In this document: positions 8,900 to 24,200 of the stretch, piece by piece
Layout of the letters: every line of letters begins with the position of its first letter
Numbering within the stretch: position 1 is the first letter of the stretch
NCBI RefSeq assembly: GCF_020889625.1
Contig: NZ_CP086382.1
Span: 62,001-126,000, forward strand
Length of the DNA: 64,000 nt
Direction of reading: 5' to 3'
From: Deinococcus radiophilus
GTDB lineage: Bacteria; Deinococcota; Deinococci; Deinococcales; Deinococcaceae
Made by a program: the position numbers and the translations under genes
Notes under the pieces: model-generated
Told to the model about the DNA's origin: nothing
Seen by the model: the letters and a program-made list of their open reading frames with translations, nothing else
The model's database searches: none

Positions 8900-10076
8900 C
8901 GGCAGCTCCACTCTGCACTTCACTGCCCTGCACCCCACGCTGTCCGCTCAGTTTCGCCAGGGCATCTTTTTCAATCAGCGCAGCCATGTCCTGCCAGGTC
9001 TGGTCCCAGGATAGCCCGCTGAGAAAGGCGTCGGCGTGGCCCTGCCGCACGGCGGCGGCGGGTGTCTGCGCCTCAGCCAAGGCAGCGGCGCAGGCCGCTT
9101 CAAATGCATCTGGACCGTCGGCAATGCGGACGAGATCTTGAGCCCCATACGGCTGCACCACGTCCCGAATGCCGGTCGACACCACCGGAACTCCCGCCGC
9201 CAGGTACTCAGGCGTTTTGGTCGGACTGATGAACTCGGTGGCCTCATTGCGCGCGAACGGCAGCAGTGCCAGGTCCCAGCCGCTCAGATACACAGGCAGC
9301 TCGGCGTAACTCTTTTTACCCAGGTAGTGCAGGTTGGCGGCGCGCGGCAGTTCGGACTCGTCAATCTTGACCACTGGGCCGATCAGTACAAAGTGCCACT
9401 CGGGGCGGCGCTGGGCCAGTTCGGCCATCAGCGAGGTGTCGAAACGTTCGTCAATGACACCAAAGAATCCCAGCCGGGGATGGGGAATGTCCGCCTGGTC
9501 CGCCGGGTCAAGGTGATGTTCACGGGCCTGGGCGAAATGGCTCACCTCGACACTGGACGGGAAAGGATGCACGTTGGGATGCTGTTCTCGCTTGGCCTCA
9601 AAGAGCCGGTGACCCCCAGTAAAGACCACGTCGGCCTGGGCGAACAGTTGACGCTCACGTTCACGCAGCTCCGGCGGTGCGCCCCGGAAATTGGCCAGTT
9701 CGTCCATACAGTCGTAGACCGTCACGCGCGGTGAGAGCCCCGCCACCACCGGCCATTCCATCGGGGTATAGACCCATAGGTCATATTCAGTGAGACCCTG
9801 CTCCTGAACCAGCTGCTGCACCAGCGCCGCTGTCCGGCACTGAGATTCGGCGGCCGAGTGGCCCACTTCAATGTATGGCTTACAGACCGTCACCCCGCCC
9901 GGACCCTGAGTGCACCTGAGCTCATCGGCATGTTCCCCGAAGATGGGTTCTTCGATGTAATACACACGGCGACTCTGCGCGGCGCGGGTCAGCAGATGTT
10001 GGGGGCGCTGAAAGACGAAGTCCCAGCGCAGATGCGACAGGACCAGGAGCGCTGGGGAATGAGGGTGGGTTGACAT
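8892..10076 (-). CDS. Glycosyltransferase family 1-like protein linked to glf
   Basis: Probable glycosyltransferase with a GT-B fold. 394 residues. The N-terminus LVLSHLRWDFVFQRPQHLL and YIEEPIFG, and the C-terminal donor-binding region LLPFARNEATEFISPTKTPEYLAAGVPVVST, are characteristic. Translational coupling to glf (8-bp overlap) suggests it uses UDP-Galf or builds the same surface polysaccharide. AGAGGAG precedes the ATG at 7 nt. The 236 bp upstream to the IS4-type element hold the promoter region, in which I could not assign boxes with confidence. Acceptor and donor are not known. Confidence 0.85.
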   Translation of the reverse strand: MSTHPHSPALLVLSHLRWDFVFQRPQHLLTRAAQSRRVYYIEEPIFGEHADELRCTQGPGGVTVCKPYIEVGHSAAESQCRTAALVQQLVQEQGLTEYDLWVYTPMEWPVVAGLSPRVTVYDCMDELANFRGAPPELRERERQLFAQADVVFTGGHRLFEAKREQHPNVHPFPSSVEVSHFAQAREHHLDPADQADIPHPRLGFFGVIDERFDTSLMAELAQRRPEWHFVLIGPVVKIDESELPRAANLHYLGKKSYAELPVYLSGWDLALLPFARNEATEFISPTKTPEYLAAGVPVVSTGIRDVVQPYGAQDLVRIADGPDAFEAACAAALAEAQTPAAAVRQGHADAFLSGLSWDQTWQDMAALIEKDALAKLSGQRGVQGSEVQSGAADD

Positions 10077-10312
10077 GATAAGACTCCTCTGGGGAAAGGC
10101 AGATGGGAAGCAGAAAGCTGCGGCCTATACACTGCCGAGACCGCAGAACCCAAAAGGTATAGACCAAAGTTTGTTCAGAGTAGGGTTTTTTCTGCTGGCG
10201 GTGATCCTGTTTTTTCGCACTTGGCCTTGTTAAAACGTCCATATCCGGCTCATCCAGGAGGAGCGGCAAAAAGCAATGATTTTTCACAGGTGGTGTAAGG
10301 TGGTGGCTTTTA

Positions 10313-11699
10313 ACTCATAAGTTGCACCTGGCAAAGTGGAGCGAATAGCCGTGCTGATGCAAGAATTCTCGCTTTTTACGCCGTTTAGGGCCTGACCGAT
10401 CTGACTACCCCTCAAAACTCCGGTAGCACTGTCTGAGACGCTGATTCTATAGACGTAAAAAGAGCTGGTTCATAAGGTGTATCTGCAATGAACCACCTGA
10501 ACCAGCCGCCCCAGGATAGCCTCTTCGCAGCCTTGCGTCCCTTTTTCTCAGAACTTGCACCTGAATACGTAGACAAAAAGCGCTCCCAGAGCTGAAATTC
10601 TGGAAGTGTGTACAAACAGGTTTCAGGGGAGCGCGCCCATATTCTCTCACAGCGGATTCTGGACATTCCAGAGACGCTGTACCAACGGCGAAGCCTGGAG
10701 GCTTCGCTGCATTTCTTTCATAGTCCAGGCCAGAAGATCAAATTCAGCCAAGCTGAAGGAGTCAGTCCCAGTGCACTGAGTCGCTTCTTCAACGTCTATG
10801 ACTGGGATTCAGACCGTTGCTGGGACGAAATGCAGGACATCCATTGGCGCATTTTGTTGGACGTAGCTCACTCCAAACGCCGACCTCGGTTGCGGCTCAG
10901 TGTGGATCTGACCACGGTGGAAAAGGTGGGGACTCAACTGCCCTACGTCAGCGTCTACAACGGTAGACATGGCATCCACCTGGTCGTCCTGTTTGCCGAG
11001 TATGGGGAACTGAAGTTCCCCATTTCCTACCGGGTGTACCAGGGCAAGCACACCAGCACGCCCGTCACTCTGGCGCTCGACCTACTGGAAGAGGTGCCGG
11101 ACTTCATCAAGAAACGTTTCCGGGTACGTGTCCTAGCGGACAGCGGCTTTGAAGCCGCTGTTTTTCTGGAAGGCGTGCGGCACCTCGATTTCGAGTTCGT
11201 GGTGGGTGTGAGGAGCAACCGGCGCACGGACCATCCTGGGCGGGTGACGGTGGCGGACTGTCCGCATGGAGGCTATGTCAACTTGGCCAACTGGTCTCTG
11301 GAAACGCTGTCTCTGGGGAGAGTAGACCGTGGGGACCGTGAATTCTTCGCGGTGTCGTCTGAACTGTTGGAGGGGGACGAGATCGTTGCTGAGGGTGCGC
11401 ATCGCTGGGGGGTGGAATCCTTTTTCAAGGAAGGTAAGCACCAGTTTGGGTTGGCGCAGTTCGCGCTGCGAACTGCCAGGGGTCTGGACCGCTGGATTCT
11501 GATGGTCTTCCTGGCCTTCACCCTGACCATACTGCATCGCTCAGAAGGGATGACCTTGAAAGAGGCGGCACGCCTGGCCCTGTATACCCTGTTCCCCGTA
11601 GTCAGGCTCAACCATCTTCTGAGTCAGCTCCAAAAAGAATGAGAATTTCTTCTCCAGCACGGCTATTCGCTCAGCTATGCAAGGTGCAACTTATGAGTA
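10313..11699 (+). mobile_element. IS4-type insertion sequence
   Basis: Flanked by long imperfect inverted repeats: the left end ACTCATAAGTTGCACCT at 10313 and its complement ending at 11699. The repeat extends inward through GAGCGAATAGCCGTGCTG on both sides. One transposase lies inside. No clear target duplication was found: the left flank is the glf/glycosyltransferase upstream region and the right flank is an IS3 fragment, so the insertion was probably accompanied by a rearrangement. A stray copy of the IS982 terminal sequence sits inside at 10379-10398. Confidence 0.82.
10608..11642 (+). CDS. IS4-type DDE transposase, probably missing its N-terminus through a stop codon
   Basis: 344 residues from GTG 10608. 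DDE motifs: D in [11 protein letters not shown] in [10 protein letters not shown], and the IS4 Y-R-E-K-like end region [18 protein letters not shown]. In the same frame, ATG 10488 opens a plausible N-terminus (MNHLNQPPQDSLFAALRPFF) that is ended by a TGA at 10593, only 15 bp before the GTG used here. TGG to TGA would explain it. The protein may therefore be a truncated, inactive form, or start at the GTG. Confidence 0.8.
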   Translation: MYKQVSGERAHILSQRILDIPETLYQRRSLEASLHFFHSPGQKIKFSQAEGVSPSALSRFFNVYDWDSDRCWDEMQDIHWRILLDVAHSKRRPRLRLSVDLTTVEKVGTQLPYVSVYNGRHGIHLVVLFAEYGELKFPISYRVYQGKHTSTPVTLALDLLEEVPDFIKKRFRVRVLADSGFEAAVFLEGVRHLDFEFVVGVRSNRRTDHPGRVTVADCPHGGYVNLANWSLETLSLGRVDRGDREFFAVSSELLEGDEIVAEGAHRWGVESFFKEGKHQFGLAQFALRTARGLDRWILMVFLAFTLTILHRSEGMTLKEAARLALYTLFPVVRLNHLLSQLQKE

Positions 11700-11893
11700 T
11701 TTGGCTTTCCAGCGATAAATCGTCCCTGGCGCGACTCCATGAAGTCGCGCCAAATCGCTTATAGACGTACCCACTTCAAGCTGTCCAAGGATGTCCAGAA
11801 TAGGTGCTTCGCTATACCGTTTGCCGTTCATATGCCTCCCAGTCTGCTGCTGAATTCGCAATCAGACTGGCACCGAAAACAGGGGCAAGGTCA
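11700..11893 (-). mobile_element. Fragment of an IS3 element (orfA end)
   Basis: This stretch is nearly identical to 31581-31774, the right end of the IS3 element further along, with about ten scattered differences. It covers the start of orfA (the codons for [15 protein letters not shown] on the minus strand) and the terminal repeat. The rest is missing beyond the IS4 end, so it is a relic cut by the IS4-type element. Confidence 0.85.
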
Positions 11894-11924
11894 CTGTTGA
11901 TTGCATACTCTCAGAAGACCGCAC

Positions 11925-11960
11925 ACAGACGGCCCCATCAATCTTGATGGGGCCGTCTGT
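11925..11960 (+). terminator. Strong intrinsic terminator hairpin
   Basis: ACAGACGGCCCCATCA and its exact complement form a 16-bp stem with a 4-nt loop, followed on the + strand by AGGTTTTTC. It lies about 150 bp beyond the end of the hicA-hicB-secB operon and could also terminate that transcript from the other side, although the T run is on the + side. The rest of 11961-12112 shows nothing I can name. Confidence 0.7.
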
Positions 11961-12112
11961 AGGTTTTTCCCGTCTAGGACAATGTGAAACTGAAGTTGTC
12001 ACCTACTGAGCTGATTCAGCCGCCGCCTGAGTGATAGTGTCATGTTGCTTGGCCGTGAATTGGAGATATAAAGTTTGATATTCCATAGACGCAATCGTAA
12101 GGCAGACTTGGC

Positions 12113-12688
12113 TTAGGCTTTAGCTTTCTTGCCACGCGGTTTAGCAGGCTTTCTCTGTACCTTTTCCTCGGTCTCTCCCTCTACTGGTGCACCCGAGTCC
12201 ACTGTCTGCTGGGTATCTGTTACAGCCGGAGGAATAAGGAAACTAGGCAGCATAAATCCTGCCCATCCAAAGCGCTGAGTGAGATTCAAAACCAGCTCAC
12301 GCATGAATGGCCAAACATGCAGAGGAGCATTACGCCGAACGAACTGGTCAACAACTCCTTCAGACAATTCTTCAACGGACTGATAAGCCATCCGATACAT
12401 ACAGCGGAACTGTCCAACCTCTTCTCCGCCCTCTGTCAGGAAGCCCAATTGAAGTTGAGCCTCAACCACAAAGGTACGTGCTTCGGCATCAGACTGCAGG
12501 CACCTCGTTTCAAACTGACTGTCCACCTGAAGGGTAATCTGTTCAGTATCGGAGGGCTGCACTTGGGCACTGACCTCACCCAATTCCATACGAATAGGCT
12601 GTACACCTGCCACAAAGCGGTTATAGGTCGCGCTGTCGAGTGTAGGCAAGGCAGCTTGTTCCTCGGCACGTGCCATAGCCTCAGCCAC
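12113..12688 (-). CDS. SecB-like chaperone of a toxin-antitoxin-chaperone system
   Basis: 191 residues with a SecB fold signature: extended beta region (ITLQVDSQFETRCLQSDAEARTFVVEAQLQLGF) and the helix motif NAPLHVWPFMRELVLNL followed by GFMLPSFLIPP, which matches the SecB family C-terminal region. A charged Lys-rich tail (KPAKPRGKKAKA) follows. Classical SecB is rare outside Proteobacteria, and here the gene overlaps hicB by 8 bp as third gene of a hicA-hicB operon. In known TAC systems (e.g. Mycobacterium Rv1957 with HigBA) such SecB-like proteins fold and protect the antitoxin. I infer the same role; classical protein export is less likely. Confidence 0.78.
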   Translation of the reverse strand: MAEAMARAEEQAALPTLDSATYNRFVAGVQPIRMELGEVSAQVQPSDTEQITLQVDSQFETRCLQSDAEARTFVVEAQLQLGFLTEGGEEVGQFRCMYRMAYQSVEELSEGVVDQFVRRNAPLHVWPFMRELVLNLTQRFGWAGFMLPSFLIPPAVTDTQQTVDSGAPVEGETEEKVQRKPAKPRGKKAKA

Positions 12689-13208
12689 CTACCTTGCGTT
12701 TCCCAGTTGTTTGTTGGACAGCTCCATCACTTTGAAACTGGGGAGTAAAACGAATATTTTGACCCGATGAACGAGAGAGAATCTGGGTAAATGTCGCCTT
12801 GATGGTTCCATGGCAGGACTCTTCCTCAAAATGCCGAAACGAAACTTCGGCCACATCTTGAGTCGCACTGGCCTGACGGCGACCCACTTTCTCCTCCAAC
12901 GCTTGTTCGACTAATGAATTAAGACTCAGTCCAGCTGAGGCAGCTGTAGCAACAGCCTGAGCATGTAACAGTGGAGAAATACGGACATTAAACTTGCCAC
13001 TCATGGGCTTCTCTGGCTCGCGCCCCAATTCGGCACAAAACTCCAGATAATCTTCTACGCTGTCTTCAAAAGCAGCCTTAGTTTCAGAGACACTCTTGCC
13101 TTGAAACGTAATTACATCGCGGGTATTGACTACCGTACCATGCAAAATTTCAGCTTCTGCATCAAAAGTAACGCTGCCAACATAACCTTTATATTCTAAA
13201 GTCGTCAT
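12681..13208 (-). CDS. hicB: HicB-type antitoxin with C-terminal extension
   Basis: The N-terminal half is the HicB partial RNase H-like fold (EYKGYVGSVTFDAEAEILHGTVVNTRDVITFQGKSV-type pattern), then ETKAAFEDSVEDYLEFCAELGREPEKPMSGKFNVRISPLLHAQAV, a ribbon-helix-helix DNA-binding segment with SLNSLVEQALEE. Ordinary HicB proteins of this type end near residue 115. This one runs to 175, with an extra ~60-residue segment (RRQASATQDVAEVSFRHFEEE...). In TAC systems such a tail is the chaperone addiction region recognised by the SecB-like partner, which is encoded immediately downstream. The toxin gene is 59 bp upstream. Predicted to neutralise HicA and autorepress the operon. Confidence 0.85.
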   Translation of the reverse strand: MTTLEYKGYVGSVTFDAEAEILHGTVVNTRDVITFQGKSVSETKAAFEDSVEDYLEFCAELGREPEKPMSGKFNVRISPLLHAQAVATAASAGLSLNSLVEQALEEKVGRRQASATQDVAEVSFRHFEEESCHGTIKATFTQILSRSSGQNIRFTPQFQSDGAVQQTTGKRKVGG

Positions 13209-13267
13209 TATCTCTATCCTTCGGTGCCCGAGCGTAGTCAGGCGGTTTGAGGGGCTTACAAGCCAAT

Positions 13268-13531
13268 TCAGGGACGAATGCCAGCGTTCTCTAGAAAGTC
13301 CCTCACGGCAGCCACCGCTCCCTTATCCGTTACTGGCTGCGGATGGGGACGATGAAACACCGCTACTTCTCCATGAAGATGAACCCGCACGCGTGAGCCT
13401 CTGCCTTCTGACATGTCTGCCCCCAAATGAATCAGTAGCTTCTCGATACTGTCCCAGCGAATGGTGCCCGACACTGGACGTGCAAAAATCTGCTCTAACG
13501 TCCGCTTATGTTTGCCGTTCACCTTAGTCAT
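13268..13531 (-). CDS. hicA: HicA-type mRNA interferase toxin
   Basis: Small ribosome-independent mRNA interferase with a dsRBD-like fold. 87 residues from ATG 13531. The conserved core is complete: TLEQIFARPVSGTIRWDSIEKLLIHLGA, then GSRVRVHLHGEVAVFHRPHP, which includes the active-site His region, and VRDFLENAGI at the end. The ORF could start 13 codons earlier, but 13531 fits family length and sits right at the operator/promoter. First gene of hicA-hicB-secB. Confidence 0.88.
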   Translation of the reverse strand: MTKVNGKHKRTLEQIFARPVSGTIRWDSIEKLLIHLGADMSEGRGSRVRVHLHGEVAVFHRPHPQPVTDKGAVAAVRDFLENAGIRP

Positions 13532-13570
13532 GGTACTGCCTGATAGTACCAGAATTCTTACGGCTTTCAA
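13531..13570 (-). promoter_or_regulatory. hicA-hicB-secB promoter with palindromic operator
   Basis: A perfect inverted repeat, TGGTACT-N7-AGTACCA (13531-13551), overlaps the hicA start codon. On the minus strand TTGAAA (13565-13570) and TACTAT (13543-13548) are spaced by 16 bp, so the palindrome covers the -10. This is the expected place for HicB autorepression. Confidence 0.6.
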
Positions 13571-13579
13571 TTTGACTGT

Positions 13580-13953
13580 TCATAGTGGCCCCCACCCCCC
13601 AGCCACATCTCCCCCACTGACCCGGCTGGGGTACTCGCCCAGCCGCTCCAGCCCCAGCGTTTGCAGTTCGTCGTACACGCTCAGAATCGCTTCTTTGGTG
13701 CGGTAAGACCCGTGTGCCGCCTCGTCCTTGCGCCGCACAATCGGGAAGGTGTCCATGACATAGTCCACGTCCTCCCGCGCAATCCCGTACAGGATGAAGT
13801 ACAGCGCGTCCAGTTCGGCCCGCAGCCAGAAGCGCCGCTCGTCGTTCCAGACGAACGGTTCGCCCCCGTAGCCCAGGTCACGCGCAAAGGCCGTGAGGTC
13901 GTGGGCGGTGTAGGTCAGTTCGAGGACGCGGGGAGTGATGAAGGATGATAGAT
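13580..13953 (-). pseudogene. Detached C-terminus of the DISARM-like DNA methylase
   Basis: In the minus-strand frame this codes for [44 protein letters not shown] and [15 protein letters not shown], the typical C-terminal region of large Eco57I/PglX-like N6-adenine methylases. It is separated from the main gene by the IS982-type element. Deleting the element and one copy of the 5-bp TAGAT duplication (13949-13953 and 14800-14804) rejoins it in frame to [10 protein letters not shown]. It ends just before the hicA promoter. Confidence 0.88.
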
Positions 13954-14781
13954 ACGCCGTTTAGAGCCTAGCAAGATTGTGGGCGAGTACGGCTAAGACG
14001 ACGCGGAGCTTAAGTGAACCCAGGGTTTTGGTTTGGGCAGAGCGGATTTGAGCTTCCACAAGCGCAGAGAAGACTGTTTCAATACGTTTGCGGATTTTGG
14101 GATGGCGAGAATCTCGCCATCCCGTGTCATATCTGGTGTTCTTCTTGGGCGGATACACGTAGCCCAGACAGCAATACCCCTTATCGCCAATGATGGTTGG
14201 GCCTTCAAACTCTGGCCATCTGAGATTCAGCTCATAGCTGACCGTAACGTCATGGAGGTTGGCAGGTCGGATGACGTACTGAACGATTTGTCCACCTGGT
14301 GTGACCCAGGCGTGCAGCTTATATCCGAAGAACTCGCCCTGAGTTCCAAATCCCCATTTCGCGCCTGGGAACTGACAAAGGTGCGTGCGTTTGGGACGGC
14401 AAATGGGGAGGGGCATTGAATCAACTACGACTTCAGTGCAGGGCTGAGCTGGGCTTGCAACATGCTCTAGGAGTGGCAACAGTTTGATGCCCCTGGTGTA
14501 GGCCTGAGTGTAGGAAGGAAGACCGGGACGGTCTTCCTTGAGGATGTTCCACCAGATGGAAGGAAATGGATGCTTGAAGACGAGACGGGAGAGCAGCAGA
14601 GCAACCAGCATGGCATCTGTGACCTTCTGGTGCGGGCAGATTTTCTGGTCGCTGAAATGCTTCTTAGCCCAGAAATAGAGGTGGCGAATGACGTGCCGAC
14701 GTCCTAGACTATGGTGGAGACGATATTTAGCCATGTCGTCTCTATTTTTATGTGTCTGAGACGCACTTCACCAGGGGGCGG

Positions 14782-14799
<18 letters not shown>
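13954..14799 (-). mobile_element. IS982-type insertion sequence in the methylase gene
   Basis: 846-bp element with terminal repeats ACGCCGTTTAGAGCC (left) and ACGCCGTTTAGGGCC (right, inverted), one transposase gene, and a 5-bp direct duplication TAGAT on both sides. The duplication and the exact repair of the interrupted reading frame show a simple and fairly recent transposition event. Confidence 0.92.
13961..14734 (-). CDS. IS982-family transposase
   Basis: 257 residues. IS982/DDE_Tnp_1-like sequence with CTEVVVDSMPLPICRPKR (first Asp), GEFFGYKLHAWVTPGGQI, ANLHDVTVSYEL, IIGDKGYCCLGY (second Asp) and RKRIETVFSALVEAQIRSA (catalytic Glu). Length and motif order are complete, so it is probably active. 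It lies in the same orientation as the gene it interrupts. Confidence 0.9.
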   Translation of the reverse strand: MAKYRLHHSLGRRHVIRHLYFWAKKHFSDQKICPHQKVTDAMLVALLLSRLVFKHPFPSIWWNILKEDRPGLPSYTQAYTRGIKLLPLLEHVASPAQPCTEVVVDSMPLPICRPKRTHLCQFPGAKWGFGTQGEFFGYKLHAWVTPGGQIVQYVIRPANLHDVTVSYELNLRWPEFEGPTIIGDKGYCCLGYVYPPKKNTRYDTGWRDSRHPKIRKRIETVFSALVEAQIRSAQTKTLGSLKLRVVLAVLAHNLARL

Positions 14800-21203
<6,404 letters not shown>

Positions 21204-21205
21204 AG

Positions 21206-24200
21206 TCAACCTTCTCCAAACATAAAGGCGTAGCGCGCCAGGATGGCAGGCCACTCGCTCTGGTTGTAAGTAAATGTGATGACAGTGTAGCCAGCCAGTT
21301 CCAGCTCCTCGCGCTGGCGGGCATCCGTAGCCGTCTGGCCTGGTAGCTCGTGGTGCGGCCCATCAATAAAGACGACCGCTGCCTCATCCGCGTAGGCAAA
21401 GTCCGGGCGGACGTAGTGGTCTGGAATCAGGGGCTGGGCGTGAGATGGGAGCCTTCTCCCCTCCGCTTGCAAGAAGCGCAGCCACTCCCGCTCCAGCTCA
21501 CTGTCACAGCGGGCCAGCAGAGTGTCCAGGTGATTTTCCTCCTGCGCTCCCTGCACAGCGACGCGCGCTCCTTGCAGGGCCAGCAACAGGTCACGCATCA
21601 GGAACCGGTCCAGCAGTTCGTGCATGCCCTGATTGCCGTAGGTCATCAAGCAGTCATAGCAGGCGGCGGCGCAGCGCTCCGCAGCGTGGGGAGCGTGCCC
21701 CCTGTCTTCACCCGTGCCGGGGTCAAAGTGCAGCAGCTCCAGCGCCTGATGGGCCACCCGACCGAGCGCACCAGAGCTGAAGACCAAATCCTGCAAGACC
21801 CCGGCTCCTCCTTCAGACGCTTCGTACAGCAGAATCTGCTTTGGATTATGACCGTCCGGCAGGAGCTCGGCGGCCAGCTCGCTGTCTTCAAGCTGGTAAG
21901 CAAGCTGAATGGCGTTCTTGAGGGTGCTCATCAGGGTTGCCATCTGGGCAGCATCCGCAGGAAGAGCGGGCTCAATCAAGAGGACATTACGGGTGTCTTC
22001 AACGTAGGGAATGACCTTCTGCGCGGCCACCTCACGGCCACCTGCGGCTTTTTGCTTCTTCTGGTAAGCCTCTTTGCTGAGCCACTGTGACGTCTCGGGG
22101 TCGAACAGAAAGCCGAGTTCCTGCTTGTTCTCACGGTTGCGCCAGCCGTAGTTGATGCGCCAGAGCGTCGCCCCATCCCCGTAGGTCAGGTTTAAGAGTG
22201 GCGTGCCTGCATCTGAAACAGCCTGCGCCTGCACACGGTCCGACTTGCCACCACGCGAGGCGAAGCGCAGGCCACTTTTCACATCAAACCCGATGCGGCG
22301 GCGCTCTTCTTCGTCACTGCCGATGCGCTCACGGCGGCGGGTCGCCACCGAGGTCATGCGAAACAGGTTAGGCTGCGCGGGTGCCAGGGGCGCACCGCAG
22401 TTTTCGCATACATCTCTGGCCTCCGCCCCCGTACCGTGATGCAGATAGCCACACCGTTCACAGCGCTGGGCGCTCACGGTCGGAAGTTCACTGGTTTCGC
22501 CACGTGCGGGCACGATGACCTTGTTCGCCTCATACTTGGCCCCATTGTGATAGACGATGGCGTTAGGCCCGAACTCCGAGAGAGCCAAGAAGCGGGGGCG
22601 TGAAAGGTAGCTGTCGTTCTTGGCCTTCAGCCCCCGGCGCCCAGGAATGTAGGCCGACAGGGGCAGGCGGGCAAAATTGTAGCCAGGCAGGAACCCTTCC
22701 GAAGCCAGGTAGCGGTAGGTGCTGAAATCGGAGAGGTCACCATCGGGCTTACGCAGCAGTCCCAACTGGGTGTTGGCCTCGGCGTGCAGCCGCTGCGCCT
22801 GCTCACGGAGGTGCCCTTTGGTGGCATCAGCCAGAACGGCATTGTTGAGATGCAACTGAGACAGAGCGCTGCGGTACAGGTCACGCCAGCGGTCAAGGGC
22901 GCGGTCGAACTCATGGGCAGCCTGCCTGACGGTGTAGTCGAGCCATTCGTCGCTGTACCAGGTCGCCTGACTGAGGCTGGGGCCAAGGCTGCTGAGCAGT
23001 TGGCCGGCCCGAAGTAAGGTGCGGCGGCGCACCCCCTCATCCCCGAACGGAATCAGCAGGTCAGGCAGCAGTGCTAGACTCGGCTCTTCACCGCTCACAT
23101 CCAGCAGGTCAGCCACCGAGACAGGCAGCTTCTTTCCTGTCTCGGCCAACCAGATGGCGTGGACGTGCGAGCGCACCAGCGCCTCATTGCCTAGCTCGAT
23201 ACGCGGCGTGGAGACGGTACCGCTCACCATCTGCTCTGGGCGGCGGAAGAAATACTGGTCATGGTTATTGCCCGTCGTCGCGTAGGTCATGACCAGCGCA
23301 GGCTGCCCGCTGCGCCCGGCGCGTCCAGAGCGCTGGGCGTAATTGGCGGGGGTCGGCGGCACGTTCCGCATATGCACCACGTTGAGGCTGCTGATATCTA
23401 CCCCAAGCTCCATCGTTGGTGAGCAGAACAGGGCTGGTAAGGCGCCGCTGCGGAAGGCTTCTTCGCGCTTCTCACGTTCCTCGGGGCGGATTTGAGCGGT
23501 GTGTTCCGCTCCATACAGGTCTCTAAACTCGCTGGCTGGCTGCTGGTACAGCGACAGAAAAAAGGAATTGACCCGTGGCGCGTCCGTGCCCGTAGGCCGC
23601 ACCACCCTCAGCGTGTCGAGGGACGCCTCGGTGCCTGGACCAGCCTCCCACATGAAACTGGTGCCCTTGAGCTGGTACGCGCCAGCCTCCACCTCTTCGA
23701 TAAATTCAGACAGGGCATGGATGAGGTCATGCAAGATGGCTTCAATGTCGGGATACCCTAGCTTCTGACTCCAGGCCAGCGTCTCGGGCCGCCTGAGATA
23801 GCGGCCCACCGACCCCTGAGCGCTGAGGGTCAGGCGACCGGAAAAGCGGTTCTCCGAGCGGGGGAGTGAGCCGAGAACGACGCGCTTGGAGATGGTAAGG
23901 TTGTTCGCTTCCTCAGGTGGTAAGGTCAGCGGGCTGTCTTCCCTTATCAGACCACGGTTCAAAATCACAGTTTGCAGATAATCTACGTCCAGATAGGGCG
24001 CTTTGATGGCGAGATTCTGCCGCATCCAGTCCAGCAATGCCTTGGCAACACGCTCACGCACTTCCACGATGCCGCTTCTGACCACCGACAGGGCCGGATG
24101 TGCACGCTCCCAGAGGTCCTGCGCCTCACAGACTTCGCGCAGATACGGGTAACTGAACCGCACCAAATCCACCCCTTCCAGGTTGGGCAGGGTGAGGCGG

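Noticed and set aside
12113..12688. Housekeeping SecB export chaperone
   Set aside because: The gene is translationally coupled to hicB, which has an unusual C-terminal tail; a TAC chaperone explains this better.
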